Source of the DNA: Flavobacterium ovatum
GTDB lineage: Bacteria > Bacteroidota > Bacteroidia > Flavobacteriales > Flavobacteriaceae
Length of the DNA stretch: 64,000 nt
Direction of reading: 5' to 3'
NCBI RefSeq assembly: GCF_040703125.1
Contig: NZ_CP160035.1
Span: forward strand, 2,197,001 to 2,261,000
Below are positions 45,764 to 54,080 of the stretch, piece by piece. The translations under genes and the position numbers were made by a program. A model generated the notes under the pieces. The model was given only the letters and a program-made list of their open reading frames with translations, made no database searches and had not been told where the DNA came from. Numbering within the stretch: position 1 is the stretch's first letter; each line of letters starts with the position of its first letter.

Positions 45764-48298
45764 TTATTTTTTATTTTTAAATCCTCTTGCTATTACAGTA
45801 TCGGTTTCACTTTCATATTCTTCACCATTTTCACGCGTTAATTTATCGTAGAATTGGTTGTAATTTGAATATTTATAGATTCCGTTTCTTTTTCTAATTT
45901 CGGCACCCATTTCTTTGAATTCTTTGGCTGCTTGGTCATGGTCTCCAATCAAAAATTGATATTTATTGGTTGAAATAACCACACCATTTTGATCTTTCAA
46001 TTCTAATTTGACATAAAAATTAGATGTCACTTTTTTAAGATTATCTGTTTTTATATCAAAGAATTTTTGGGAACTGTTTTCGCCAACTTTAGAAACTTCA
46101 AAAGATCCTTTTTCGATGGTTTTTCCTTTGTCATTTTCTATTGTGAAATTGGCAACACAATTGTTGTATTCTTTGTAGAAATCATTCACGATCCAAATTT
46201 GACCTTGAAAAGTTTCGTCGTTGTGCCATCTTCTTTTAGCAAAATCCAAATTGATTAAAAGTGGTTGATAGGCCGTTTTTACAAATTCGTACGAACGTTT
46301 TGTCTTTTGGTAATTATCTACGATTCCCCATTTCATATCGGGCCAGTAGGTAATAAAGTGACAAAGTGCAACACCACTATTTTTGGGTTTGTTACGTCTA
46401 AAATGTTCTATTCCTAATTGAAAAATAATCCCTTGAGAATCTTGTGTAGCATCTACAAATTCTTCTAATGAACCTGTTTTTTCGCTGCCAAAAGCATCAA
46501 AATTTTGTGCTCGCAAACGGTCCAAATCTGCCCAGTGATGTCCCCAACTTGGTCCCGGAGGCCAAATTTCATTCGCAGGAATGAATTTCTTCAAACTTTC
46601 GATATTGGGAACAGAGGTGATTGCAAATTCAGGTACAATCGGAAAATCTATTTTTTTGTACCAATCTTCCATAGGCAAATGCCCCATTCCGTAGAAATAA
46701 GCAAGTGCATGAATGGCTTCTTTTGGTTTATATCCTGCTTCTTGCGAAGGTTCATCGGTCATAGGAGAATCGGGAACGTAGGGTAAATCTACTTCTGCTT
46801 GCAATGCTTTTCCAAGACGCTCCAAGAACATTCTAGTAAATGCAGGATCGGCAGAACGCAACATCATTTCTTCGCCACCTTCCATCATAATTAAGGAGGG
46901 GTTGTTGCGTCGTTCTCTAATTACGGCAACTCCTTCGGCAATTGTGGTCGCTATAAATTCCTCATCTCTAGCCAAATTCCCAGTTCCTAGTGGAATAATA
47001 TCATTCCAAACCGTAATTCCAGCTTCGCTACACAATTCGTAAAAAATAGGTAACTCAGAGGGGTGCCATCCAAATATTCGAATATTATTCATGTTTGCTT
47101 CTTTGGCAAGCTGAATTAATTTTCGGTATTTTTCGTCAGACGTACGACCGGTAAAAATGTCTGGAGGTCCACCCCAACAAGCCGATCGGATGTATATTTT
47201 TTTACCATTAATGAGCGTAGTTCTAGGAAAACTCACTTCATCTCTAGTAAAACCAGGATTCCATTCCATTTTTACTTCACGAATACCAAAAGTAGTTTCT
47301 TTGTAATCGTGGTTGATTTTGTTTTCTGTCAAGGACAGCTTATTGATGTACAAATTGGGTTTTCCTAAATCCCAAGGCCACCATAGTTGTGCATTTTTTA
47401 TAAAAATGTCTTTTTTGATTGTTTGTTTTCCGGGGGCAATCGTCTCGGTAAATTCTGTTGTGATTACTTCAGATTCAAAGTTTTTGCCTTGAATTGTCGA
47501 AGTAAAAGTCATTTGTTTAGGTTGCGAATTTGTATTTTCGACTTCAACCTCTAGCGTTACTTTCGCATTGTTATTGTCCTCGATTTTTGGTCGTAGGTAA
47601 ACATCTTTAATTCTTGTTTTTCCAGTATAAACCATTTTTATTGGTCTATAAATTCCAAACGGAATCAAATCTCTCCAATAATCGCCAAACCAAGGCGTTT
47701 TTCTACCTGCAACTTTGGCGTTGACTTGTGGGGGAGGAGCCAATCGAATCATTAACATATTAGTACTGGCTAAGTTTTTTTTGCTGCTGCGAATGTATTT
47801 ATTTACATCGAATGAAAAACGTGAAAAAGCACCTTCGTGACTTCCTAAGTGATTACCGTTCAACCAAATATCGCACGCATAATCAATTCCGTCAAAATCA
47901 ATTCGAACCAATTGATCTTTTAAATCTTGAGTAACATTGAATTGCAAGGCATACCACCATTCGTAGTGCATTACCCATTGTGCTTTTACGCTATTACGTC
48001 CAAAGTAAGGATCTTCGATAGCACCTATTTTCCATAAGTCAGTGTACACATCTCCTGGTACTTGTGCAGAATTCCACACTAGTGTTTCAATATCTTCTGG
48101 TGGTAATTGGTGTAATCCTGCCTTGACACCTTCGCCAGGCAACATCATCTTCATTTTCCATTTAAACCCACTCAAATCTTGTGATAACTGGCTGTTGTCT
48201 TTATGAGAAACTTCAGACCCGGGTTGCGCCAGGACTGAAGTTGTCATAAAAAATAGTATGCTTAAAGCTATAAAGGCTATTCTTTGTAGTAATATCAT
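45764..48298 (-). CDS. Family 2 glycoside hydrolase, beta-mannosidase/exo-glucosaminidase-like, atypical acid/base motif
   Basis: An 844-residue exported enzyme with signal peptide ending SVLAQ. The galactose-binding-like N-terminal domain (about 45-225), immunoglobulin-like domain (about 230-340) and TIM barrel (about 345-690) follow GH2 order; the tail is a further beta domain. The acid/base strand reads NPSLIMMEGGEEMM, so Glu477 is in place but the nearly invariant Asn before it is Glu476. The nucleophile is Glu557 in VPEFAITSVP. This variation recalls the exo-beta-glucosaminidase subfamily. In an agar locus the substrate may be a modified galactoside. Confidence 0.85.
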   Translation of the reverse strand: MILLQRIAFIALSILFFMTTSVLAQPGSEVSHKDNSQLSQDLSGFKWKMKMMLPGEGVKAGLHQLPPEDIETLVWNSAQVPGDVYTDLWKIGAIEDPYFGRNSVKAQWVMHYEWWYALQFNVTQDLKDQLVRIDFDGIDYACDIWLNGNHLGSHEGAFSRFSFDVNKYIRSSKKNLASTNMLMIRLAPPPQVNAKVAGRKTPWFGDYWRDLIPFGIYRPIKMVYTGKTRIKDVYLRPKIEDNNNAKVTLEVEVENTNSQPKQMTFTSTIQGKNFESEVITTEFTETIAPGKQTIKKDIFIKNAQLWWPWDLGKPNLYINKLSLTENKINHDYKETTFGIREVKMEWNPGFTRDEVSFPRTTLINGKKIYIRSACWGGPPDIFTGRTSDEKYRKLIQLAKEANMNNIRIFGWHPSELPIFYELCSEAGITVWNDIIPLGTGNLARDEEFIATTIAEGVAVIRERRNNPSLIMMEGGEEMMLRSADPAFTRMFLERLGKALQAEVDLPYVPDSPMTDEPSQEAGYKPKEAIHALAYFYGMGHLPMEDWYKKIDFPIVPEFAITSVPNIESLKKFIPANEIWPPGPSWGHHWADLDRLRAQNFDAFGSEKTGSLEEFVDATQDSQGIIFQLGIEHFRRNKPKNSGVALCHFITYWPDMKWGIVDNYQKTKRSYEFVKTAYQPLLINLDFAKRRWHNDETFQGQIWIVNDFYKEYNNCVANFTIENDKGKTIEKGSFEVSKVGENSSQKFFDIKTDNLKKVTSNFYVKLELKDQNGVVISTNKYQFLIGDHDQAAKEFKEMGAEIRKRNGIYKYSNYNQFYDKLTRENGEEYESETDTVIARGFKNKK

Positions 48299-48313
48299 TT
48301 TTTGTTTTTTTGA

Positions 48314-49084
48314 TTATCTTCCCATCCAACCACCGTCAACAAGCATCGTAGTACCGTGCATGTAAGAAGCTGCCTCTGAACATAAGAATACTGTAGGTCC
48401 TGCAAAATCTTCAGGTTTTCCCCAACGACCTGCTGGAATTCTACCTAAGATTGAAGCCGAACGAACGGGGTCATTACGTAATGCTTCTGTATTATCGGTG
48501 TTGATATATCCAGGTGCAATTGCATTTACGTTAACCCCTTTTCCTGCCCATTCGTTAGCAAAAGCCATAGTCAATTGACCAATAGCACCTTTACTAGCTG
48601 CATAGCCAGGAACAGTTATTCCACCTTGAAAAGTCAATAATGAAGCCGTGAAAACTACCTTTCCACTTCCTCTAGCGATCATATCTCTACCAATTTCTCT
48701 AGTTAAGATAAACTGTGCATTTTGATTGACTTCAATTACTTTATCCCACATTTCATCTGGGTGTTCTGCTGCAGGAGCTCTTAAAATAGTACCTGCGTTG
48801 TTTACCAAAATATCAATTGTTGGGAAATCTTTTTTTACAGCTTCTATGAAAGCATATAATGCTTTTCTATCACTGAAATCGCAAGCGTATCCTTTGAATT
48901 TTCTACCCAATTCGGTTACTTCTTTTTCAACAGCACTTCCTTCGGTTTCTAATGATGCACTAACGCCAATAATATCAGCACCTGCTTGTGCTAATCCAAT
49001 TGCCATTGCTTTTCCTATTCCTCTTTTGCAACCTGTAACCAAGGCTACTTTTCCTTTTAAACTAAATGTATCTAAAACGCTCAT
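48314..49084 (-). CDS. SDR-family oxidoreductase (KduD-like)
   Basis: A 256-residue short-chain dehydrogenase counted from MSVLDTFSLKGKVALVTG. The upstream ATG at 49159 is rejected because the added residues come from a palindromic repeat. TGCKRGIG (17-24), NNAG (95-98), Ser148, Tyr161 and Lys165 (YAASK) form the classical set. It is close to 2-deoxy-gluconate/KDG 3- or 5-dehydrogenases (KduD). In the L-AHG pathway a KduD-like SDR can reduce 2,5-diketo-3-deoxygluconate-type intermediates to 2-keto-3-deoxygluconate, which suits this position. Confidence 0.85.
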   Translation of the reverse strand: MSVLDTFSLKGKVALVTGCKRGIGKAMAIGLAQAGADIIGVSASLETEGSAVEKEVTELGRKFKGYACDFSDRKALYAFIEAVKKDFPTIDILVNNAGTILRAPAAEHPDEMWDKVIEVNQNAQFILTREIGRDMIARGSGKVVFTASLLTFQGGITVPGYAASKGAIGQLTMAFANEWAGKGVNVNAIAPGYINTDNTEALRNDPVRSASILGRIPAGRWGKPEDFAGPTVFLCSEAASYMHGTTMLVDGGWMGR

Positions 49085-49092
49085 GTTTTTTT

Positions 49093-49192
49093 GCTTTTGG
49101 CCATTAGCTTGAAGCTTTTGGCTCGTTTGTTTATTTCTTATTTGGTAATTATATGTCAAAAAGCCAATAGCTAATAGCCATTAGCCAATAGC
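49093..49192. repeat. Imperfect inverted repeat between the zinc dehydrogenase and SDR genes
   Basis: The arms 49093-49123 (GCTTTTGGCCATTAGCTTGA, then AGCTTTTGGCT) and 49160-49192 (built from GCCAATAGC and TAATAGCCATTAGCC) pair at about 23 of 31 positions. The element falls between two genes of one operon. Confidence 0.65.
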
Positions 49193-49200
49193 AATAAATA

Positions 49201-50217
49201 CTATAATTGACAGTCCATCAATACTTTCAATCCTTCTGGGTTTTTGTCAATGTTTTCAAAAACTTGTTGGATGTTTGATAGTGGCTGTACATCTGTAATC
49301 ATTTGTTCGAAAGGCAATTCGTTTGCTGTAATTAATTCGATTGCTTTTTCGTAATCTTCTTTTTCGTAAACACGAGCACCGATTAAGCTTAATTCTTTCC
49401 AGAAAAATTTGAATAAATCCACTGGTTTTTTCTCTCCGTGTATGGCTACCATTAAGATTCTACCTCTAATACCTGCTACTTCACACATAATGTCAAGTGC
49501 TGGTTGAACACCTGCTACTTCAAAAACAACATCGGCTTTACGACCTTCTGTTTTTCCTTTTACATATTCAACTAAGTCAATTTTGATAGGGTTTACAGCA
49601 TCAAAACCTAATTCCTTAGCTTTTGCAATACGGTTTTCGTTTACTTCAGAGATGATGACCTGTGCTCCAGCATCTTTGGCAACCATAGCTACTAATAAAC
49701 CGATTGGACCACCACCTAATACCACAGCAGTTTCTCCTTTTACCAAGCCACTACGACGTACATCGTGAGTTGCAACAGAAAGCGGCTCAATTAAAGCAGC
49801 TAGTTTTAAGTTGGTATTGTCTTTTAATTTGTGAAGTGTAAAAGCTGGAACATTCCAGTATTCTTGCATAGCACCTGGGCTATCGATTCCGATGAATTTT
49901 AATTCCTCGCAAATGTGATTGAATCCTTTATCAGATGCTTTTGCTTTGCGGTCATCCAAAGGGCGGACAACAACTTTGTCTCCAACAGCATATCCTGTAA
50001 CGCCTTCACCTACAGCATCAATCGTGCCAGACATTTCGTGTCCAATAGTTTCTGGAATGCTTACACGCTTGTCCATCATTCCGTGGTAGATATGCACGTC
50101 AGTTCCACATACACCTACGTAGGCTACTTTGATTCGTACTTCGCCATTTGCTGGATTTTCAATTTCTCTGTTAATTACAGTGAAGGTTTTATTCCCTTCA
50201 TAAATAGTTGCTTTCAT
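49201..50217 (-). CDS. Zinc-binding alcohol/sorbitol dehydrogenase-like enzyme
   Basis: A 338-residue medium-chain dehydrogenase of the threonine/sorbitol dehydrogenase group. Catalytic zinc ligands Cys37 (VCGTDVH) and His60/Glu61 (GHEMSG) are present, and the Rossmann motif GGGPIGLLVA sits near 166-175. The lobe that normally holds the four-cysteine structural zinc has the Cys residues missing (KAKASDKGFNHICEE). First gene of the eight-gene operon. It fits the step that oxidises C5 of 2-keto-3-deoxy-L-galactonate before the SDR reduces it with opposite stereochemistry (inference). Confidence 0.88.
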   Translation of the reverse strand: MKATIYEGNKTFTVINREIENPANGEVRIKVAYVGVCGTDVHIYHGMMDKRVSIPETIGHEMSGTIDAVGEGVTGYAVGDKVVVRPLDDRKAKASDKGFNHICEELKFIGIDSPGAMQEYWNVPAFTLHKLKDNTNLKLAALIEPLSVATHDVRRSGLVKGETAVVLGGGPIGLLVAMVAKDAGAQVIISEVNENRIAKAKELGFDAVNPIKIDLVEYVKGKTEGRKADVVFEVAGVQPALDIMCEVAGIRGRILMVAIHGEKKPVDLFKFFWKELSLIGARVYEKEDYEKAIELITANELPFEQMITDVQPLSNIQQVFENIDKNPEGLKVLMDCQL

Positions 50218-50224
50218 CTTTATA

Positions 50225-50264
50225 TTTGTTTCAAATAGTAAACTTGTTTCTTATTTGAACAAAT
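50225..50264. promoter_or_regulatory. Palindrome at the L-AHG operon promoter, possible operator
   Basis: ATTTGTTTCAAATA and TATTTGAACAAAT are complementary except for one extra base, flanking GTAAACTTGTTTC. The palindrome overlaps the predicted -7 box and start site, a repressor-like location. Confidence 0.5.
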
Positions 50265-50267
50265 ATA
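50260..50267 (-). promoter_or_regulatory. Candidate -7 element of the L-AHG operon
   Basis: The minus strand reads TATATTTG (TAnnTTTG) about 43 bases upstream of the zinc dehydrogenase ATG. No clear -33 was found, which would suit an activated or repressor-controlled promoter. Confidence 0.5.
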
Positions 50268-50316
50268 ATACTTATGAACGAAAGTAACTTACTTTAAAAG
50301 TGATTTTTTATTCACA

Positions 50317-50334
50317 TTTGAAACAAGTTTCGTT
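50317..50334. promoter_or_regulatory. KdgR-like box, candidate IclR operator
   Basis: TTTGAAACAAGTTTCGTT contains GAAAC-AA-GTTTC, the inverted arrangement typical of sites bound by IclR-family KdgR in enterobacteria. It lies between the iclR-type gene and the operon it probably controls. Confidence 0.5.
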
Positions 50335-50350
50335 AATAAAAAAAGGAAAT

Positions 50351-50385
50351 AAAAAAAGTACCTAAAAATCTTAGGTACTTTTTAC
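50351..50385 (-). terminator. Terminator of the IclR gene
   Basis: AAAGTACCTAA and TTAGGTACTTT form an 11-bp stem with a 5-base loop, followed on the minus strand by a T run, 19 bases after the IclR stop. Confidence 0.85.
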
Positions 50386-50403
50386 TAATTGGTTTGTAGT
50401 TGT

Positions 50404-51195
50404 TTACCTTTCGATATAACCAAGTTTAGTAGATATTTCTAAAGCATACTTAGCGATTATCTTTCCTTTTTCCTCAAATTCCGAATGGGGTAATCGACCA
50501 TGCGGAGCTGTAATCCAAAGACAGGCAACAGGTGTACCTTGCTCATTAAAAACAGGAGCTCCAATACAATGGATTCCTTGAATATCTTCACCGTTATCAA
50601 TTGCATATCCTAATTCTCGAACGGTTTTTAATTGTTCTTTAAATTCTTTTTTGGAAGTAATGGTATTCTTGGTGAATTTTTCAAATTTAACCGAACTCAA
50701 AATGGCATCTACTTCTTCGTCTGGAAGAAAGGCTAAAATTGATTTTCCACCAACAGAACTGTGCAAATGGAAACGCGTTCCCAATTCAACAAAAAGTTTT
50801 ACAGGATAGGAGGAGGAGACTTGTTCTAAGATAGTACCGCTATTACCAAGAACTACGCCCAGCATTACTGATTCCTTCAACTCGTCACGTAATGCTCTCA
50901 TGATATCAATCGATAATTCGACAATACTTTGCTCATTCATTGAAGAAATTCCCAAGGTTAACATCTTTCTCGAAAGTGTTATTTTTTTGGTGGTTTCGTT
51001 CTTTTGAAGATAGTTTTTAAAAATCAAAGTATTGGTTATACGAAAGGCACTAGATTTGGTTACGTCCAAAGTCTGAAGGATTTCAGACAAAGTAAGTCCT
51101 TTTGGGTGTATTGCTAATAATTCTATGATTTGTAATCCTCTTTCTAAATTTGGAACGTTATAGTTTGATTTTAAATCTTCTTTTTCTTGAGTCAT
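50404..51195 (-). CDS. IclR-family transcriptional regulator (KdgR-like)
   Basis: A 263-residue regulator: an N-terminal winged helix (about 14-75, NLERGLQIIELLAIHPKGLT with SEILQTLDVTKSSAFRITNTL) and a C-terminal effector domain (about 85-260) with SSVGGKSILAFLP and CIGAPVFNEQGTPVACLWITAP. IclR proteins such as KdgR bind sugar-acid metabolites, often 2-keto-3-deoxygluconate, which is the expected end product of the neighbouring operon. It lies between that operon and the GH16 gene, and is likely a repressor of the operon (inference). It seems to have its own promoter. Confidence 0.92.
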   Translation of the reverse strand: MTQEKEDLKSNYNVPNLERGLQIIELLAIHPKGLTLSEILQTLDVTKSSAFRITNTLIFKNYLQKNETTKKITLSRKMLTLGISSMNEQSIVELSIDIMRALRDELKESVMLGVVLGNSGTILEQVSSSYPVKLFVELGTRFHLHSSVGGKSILAFLPDEEVDAILSSVKFEKFTKNTITSKKEFKEQLKTVRELGYAIDNGEDIQGIHCIGAPVFNEQGTPVACLWITAPHGRLPHSEFEEKGKIIAKYALEISTKLGYIER

Positions 51196-51218
51196 GTTGT
51201 TGTGTACTAGATAGTGTG

Positions 51219-51226
51219 CAAAAATA
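51219..51226 (-). promoter_or_regulatory. Candidate -7 element of the IclR gene
   Basis: The minus strand reads TATTTTTG, fitting TAnnTTTG, 24 bases upstream of the ATG, implying a very short leader. Confidence 0.4.
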
Positions 51227-51299
51227 GTTTTATTTATTTGACTTTGAAAAAAAAATATTTTTATAAAATAAGTTTGATTTTAACTATTTTATGTATCCT

Positions 51300-52499
51300 C
51301 TATTCAGGCTTATAGACTCTAATCCAGTCCACACGCATAGTTGATCGAGCATCATCCAACACGGATGGATCAGTAAAATAATTTATGCCTTGTGATTGTC
51401 TCCAGGGTTGGGATGCGGCCGAAATAATTAAATACATATCCTTGGTAAGTCCAGTTCCACCAGCATAATTATTAGGGTCAATTTGGTTGGTTGGCGTTGT
51501 TCTTACTAGTACACCATCTACATAATATTTTAATGTAAAAGGATCTAACCATAATACTCCATAATTATGGTAATCGTTTGCCCATTGTGTTCCCTTGCCA
51601 TCAGCATAATAGGTTTCCAAACCAGATGGCTGGTAATCCTGAAATGGTGTTCTTATGAAGACATGATGACTTAAGTGTAAACGTTTGGAGTAGTAATCAT
51701 TCGTTTTATCGCCATAAGCTTCTAGATTGTCAATTTCCTGAGTTGAGTCTTCGCTGAGCATCCAAACAGCTGAAGCTAATGAAGATTCGCTAATTTTCAC
51801 TCGTGCTTCCATATACATTGGATAGCCGACTTTAGTTTTAGAAGTAACTACTCCTGTTCGAATTATATCTCCAGTTGATTTTTTTTCGATGGTAGCTTTG
51901 TAGACTAATTCGCCACCAGTAATGGTTGATTGAGAAGCAGAATATACAGTTGGAAGAGCTCCTGTCCATCCATTGAAGAAACGGTCTTGCCAGTTGGTGG
52001 TAAAATCGGCTGTTTTTCCATCATAATTAAACTCATTGGAGAAAACAGGTTGAATAACCCAGCTTTTATTGTTTCCAGCACTTGGTAGAAAACTAACTTC
52101 GCTTGGTTTTTTGGCAGTTGTCAGTTGTTTTTGATCACCATAAAAAGTTACGGAACCAGCTACAAAATAGGCTTTTAGGTAATAGATTTGGTTTTCTTTT
52201 AATCCTGTCAAAGTGAGATCAAATATATTGGAAGTACTAGTAGTTATTTTTTTATTGGTTGCTGTAGTTGGGTTGGTGGTTTCTCCCCAGCAGATTCCTC
52301 TTTCGGTAATTGTTAAATTGTCATTTCCTAAAGTGATGGTTCCTCCCGTTTCAATTTCAGAATATAAAGTTGCGCCTACAGGAGTCTTGGTGATAACGGA
52401 AGTAGCTTTGGGAGTCGGCGCTGGTGCTTCGTCTTTTGTACATGCAGTCGCTATGACAATAGAAAAAGTAATGAACATTAGTGTTTTGAAAAATTTCAT
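51300..52499 (-). CDS. GH16 family beta-agarase/porphyranase-type endo-enzyme, lipoprotein
   Basis: A 399-residue surface lipoprotein, lipid Cys at 20 (IATACTKDE). Residues about 32-130 form a fibronectin/Ig-like module (ERGICWGETTNPT). The catalytic beta-jelly roll follows, with the GH16 signature EIDNLE: nucleophile Glu255, Asp257 and acid/base Glu260 in SEDSTQEIDNLEAYG. The LASAVWMLSEDSTQEID context is that of agarases and porphyranases, as opposed to laminarinases. It would cut agar or porphyran endo-wise at the cell surface. A short C-terminal end (DWIRVYKPE) with no sorting domain agrees with lipid anchoring. Confidence 0.9.
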   Translation of the reverse strand: MKFFKTLMFITFSIVIATACTKDEAPAPTPKATSVITKTPVGATLYSEIETGGTITLGNDNLTITERGICWGETTNPTTATNKKITTSTSNIFDLTLTGLKENQIYYLKAYFVAGSVTFYGDQKQLTTAKKPSEVSFLPSAGNNKSWVIQPVFSNEFNYDGKTADFTTNWQDRFFNGWTGALPTVYSASQSTITGGELVYKATIEKKSTGDIIRTGVVTSKTKVGYPMYMEARVKISESSLASAVWMLSEDSTQEIDNLEAYGDKTNDYYSKRLHLSHHVFIRTPFQDYQPSGLETYYADGKGTQWANDYHNYGVLWLDPFTLKYYVDGVLVRTTPTNQIDPNNYAGGTGLTKDMYLIISAASQPWRQSQGINYFTDPSVLDDARSTMRVDWIRVYKPE

Positions 52500-52537
52500 A
52501 GTTTGGTGGTATTGGTATTAATACATATTAGTACTTA

Positions 52538-52545
52538 CAAATGTA
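52538..52545 (-). promoter_or_regulatory. Candidate -7 element of the GH16 gene
   Basis: The minus strand reads TACATTTG (TAnnTTTG) 39 bases upstream of the ATG. Beyond it lies the shared motif CTAGATATAAACTAAACAAT (52578-52597). Confidence 0.45.
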
Positions 52546-52577
52546 GTTTAAGTAGCTATGATTGTGATAAAAAGCAA

Positions 52578-52597
52578 CTAGATATAAACTAAACAAT
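52578..52597. promoter_or_regulatory. Motif shared with the GH2 upstream region
   Basis: CTAGATATAAACTAAACAAT matches CTAGACATAAACTGAACATT (56967-56986) at 17 of 20 positions in the same orientation relative to both genes. It lies upstream of the -7 box, as for an activator site. Confidence 0.45.
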
Positions 52598-52718
52598 AAA
52601 GCGGAAACTGTTTTTAAGTTGTTTTTTGTTAGTGGTTTATGTTTTTTTTTTTTAACATTAAAGGTATGGATTGATTCATGTTGTTAAAAACAATACTGCA
52701 TCACTACACTTCCCTAAA

Positions 52719-52771
52719 AGATAACTCCCCTTTTTGAATTTACTTTTAAAGTATATCCAAAAAGAGGAGTT
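52719..52771 (-). terminator. Terminator of the GH2-GH117 unit
   Basis: GATAACTCC...CTTTTTG and CAAAAAGAGGAGTTAT form a long imperfect stem with an AT loop. It follows the GH117 stop on the minus strand; the T tract is short. The rest of the 310-base gap carries only the GH16 promoter region. Confidence 0.65.
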
Positions 52772-52810
52772 ATTGGTGAATAATTGAATTATTCTATTTG
52801 TGCATATTCT

Positions 52811-54049
52811 CTACTTCTCTGTTTTTCCGTTTGCTGATTTTTCACCAATAGCTGTATGGGTTGTTTTTCTAGCTGATGAAAAACGCATAATACTTTGGTA
52901 GTTTCCATTGTTATATATATGAGTTAATCCCCATCTTAAAACCTCAGTTGGGTCTTTTTCATTATCTGCTGTTCTGTTTAAGCCAATTGCATGGGGTGCG
53001 TCTTTAATCGAAGCCATAATCTCAAAATTAATTCCATCTGGTGACCATTGAATGGTGTTTTTTTCTGGACCATCAGTGGTGATTAATGATGCAATTCCGC
53101 CGTTGTAAGGCCAAACGCAAATTTCGTGTCCACTATTACTTATTGGGTTATAAGGTGATTTTACGTATGGTCCAAGTGGATTGTCAGCTATAGCGACTCC
53201 ATGACGAATTTGGCGACCACCAAAAGTCATTTCTTCACCCATTTGTTCTCCTTTGTAGTACAAATAGAATTTACCTTTGTATGGTAATATACATGGATCA
53301 TGCGTTTTATGGCTGTCAAAATCTCCTTTTTTTTCTACCATAAAACGGTTGTCCGTAGTACCTTTCCAAACACCATTTTGAGCAGGTGCGATAACGGGAG
53401 CATCCAATTTTGTCCAAGGACCATTTGGCGAGTTAGACCATGCCATTCCTACTTTTTCTTGAACTCGTATGTTGTAGATTCCTTCAACAGTTTGGTAGCA
53501 TAAATAATATTTCTTATCCCATTTCATGATCTCAACTGTGAAAACAGAACGATCATCATAAGATCCTTTTTTACCTCTAGGTATTGCAATACCTTCTTCT
53601 TTCCATGTCCAACCATCTTGAGAAGTTGCGTACCAAATATCGCAACGATCCCATGGAAAAACTTTTTCATTGGCCATATCTCCACCAAATCCTTGTGTTG
53701 GACCAGTACTTTTTGTGTACCAAACATAGTATTTTCCGTTTTCTTGGATGATAGCACTAGGATCTCTTCGTACAACACCTTCTTCGTAAGCCAAATCACC
53801 TTTAAGGGGTTGTAAGTTTCCAAACTCGATAAACCATTCGTTTCCTAATTCTTTAGGCCATTTTAAGGCTCTTTTTGAAGCGGCACTTAAGTGGTTGACA
53901 TCCATAATACCTAACTTATCTTTAAGTTCGATAGCATCTTTTTTTAGTTGTTTTTCTTCCTCCATTTTGCATTTTGTTGACTGTGCAATTGCCGAGATTG
54001 GCATTGCTAGCGTTAATAATCCAAGGACGCTTTTGTTAATTATATTCAT
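52811..54049 (-). CDS. GH117 exo-alpha-1,3-(3,6-anhydro-L-galactosidase)
   Basis: A 412-residue exported five-bladed beta-propeller enzyme, signal peptide ending AIAQS. The N-terminal helical segment with LSAASKRALKW, used for domain swapping in the family, leads into GDLAYEEGVVRRDPSAII (Asp96), THDPCIL (Asp251) and SNSGHE (His308), the expected acidic and histidine catalytic positions. GH117 enzymes release 3,6-anhydro-L-galactose from the non-reducing end of neoagaro-oligosaccharides, feeding the oxidation operon. It lies 31 bases downstream of the GH2 beta-galactosidase gene. Confidence 0.93.
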   Translation of the reverse strand: MNIINKSVLGLLTLAMPISAIAQSTKCKMEEEKQLKKDAIELKDKLGIMDVNHLSAASKRALKWPKELGNEWFIEFGNLQPLKGDLAYEEGVVRRDPSAIIQENGKYYVWYTKSTGPTQGFGGDMANEKVFPWDRCDIWYATSQDGWTWKEEGIAIPRGKKGSYDDRSVFTVEIMKWDKKYYLCYQTVEGIYNIRVQEKVGMAWSNSPNGPWTKLDAPVIAPAQNGVWKGTTDNRFMVEKKGDFDSHKTHDPCILPYKGKFYLYYKGEQMGEEMTFGGRQIRHGVAIADNPLGPYVKSPYNPISNSGHEICVWPYNGGIASLITTDGPEKNTIQWSPDGINFEIMASIKDAPHAIGLNRTADNEKDPTEVLRWGLTHIYNNGNYQSIMRFSSARKTTHTAIGEKSANGKTEK

Positions 54050-54080
54050 AGTTGTAGTTTGATTGGTATTACAATATTAC

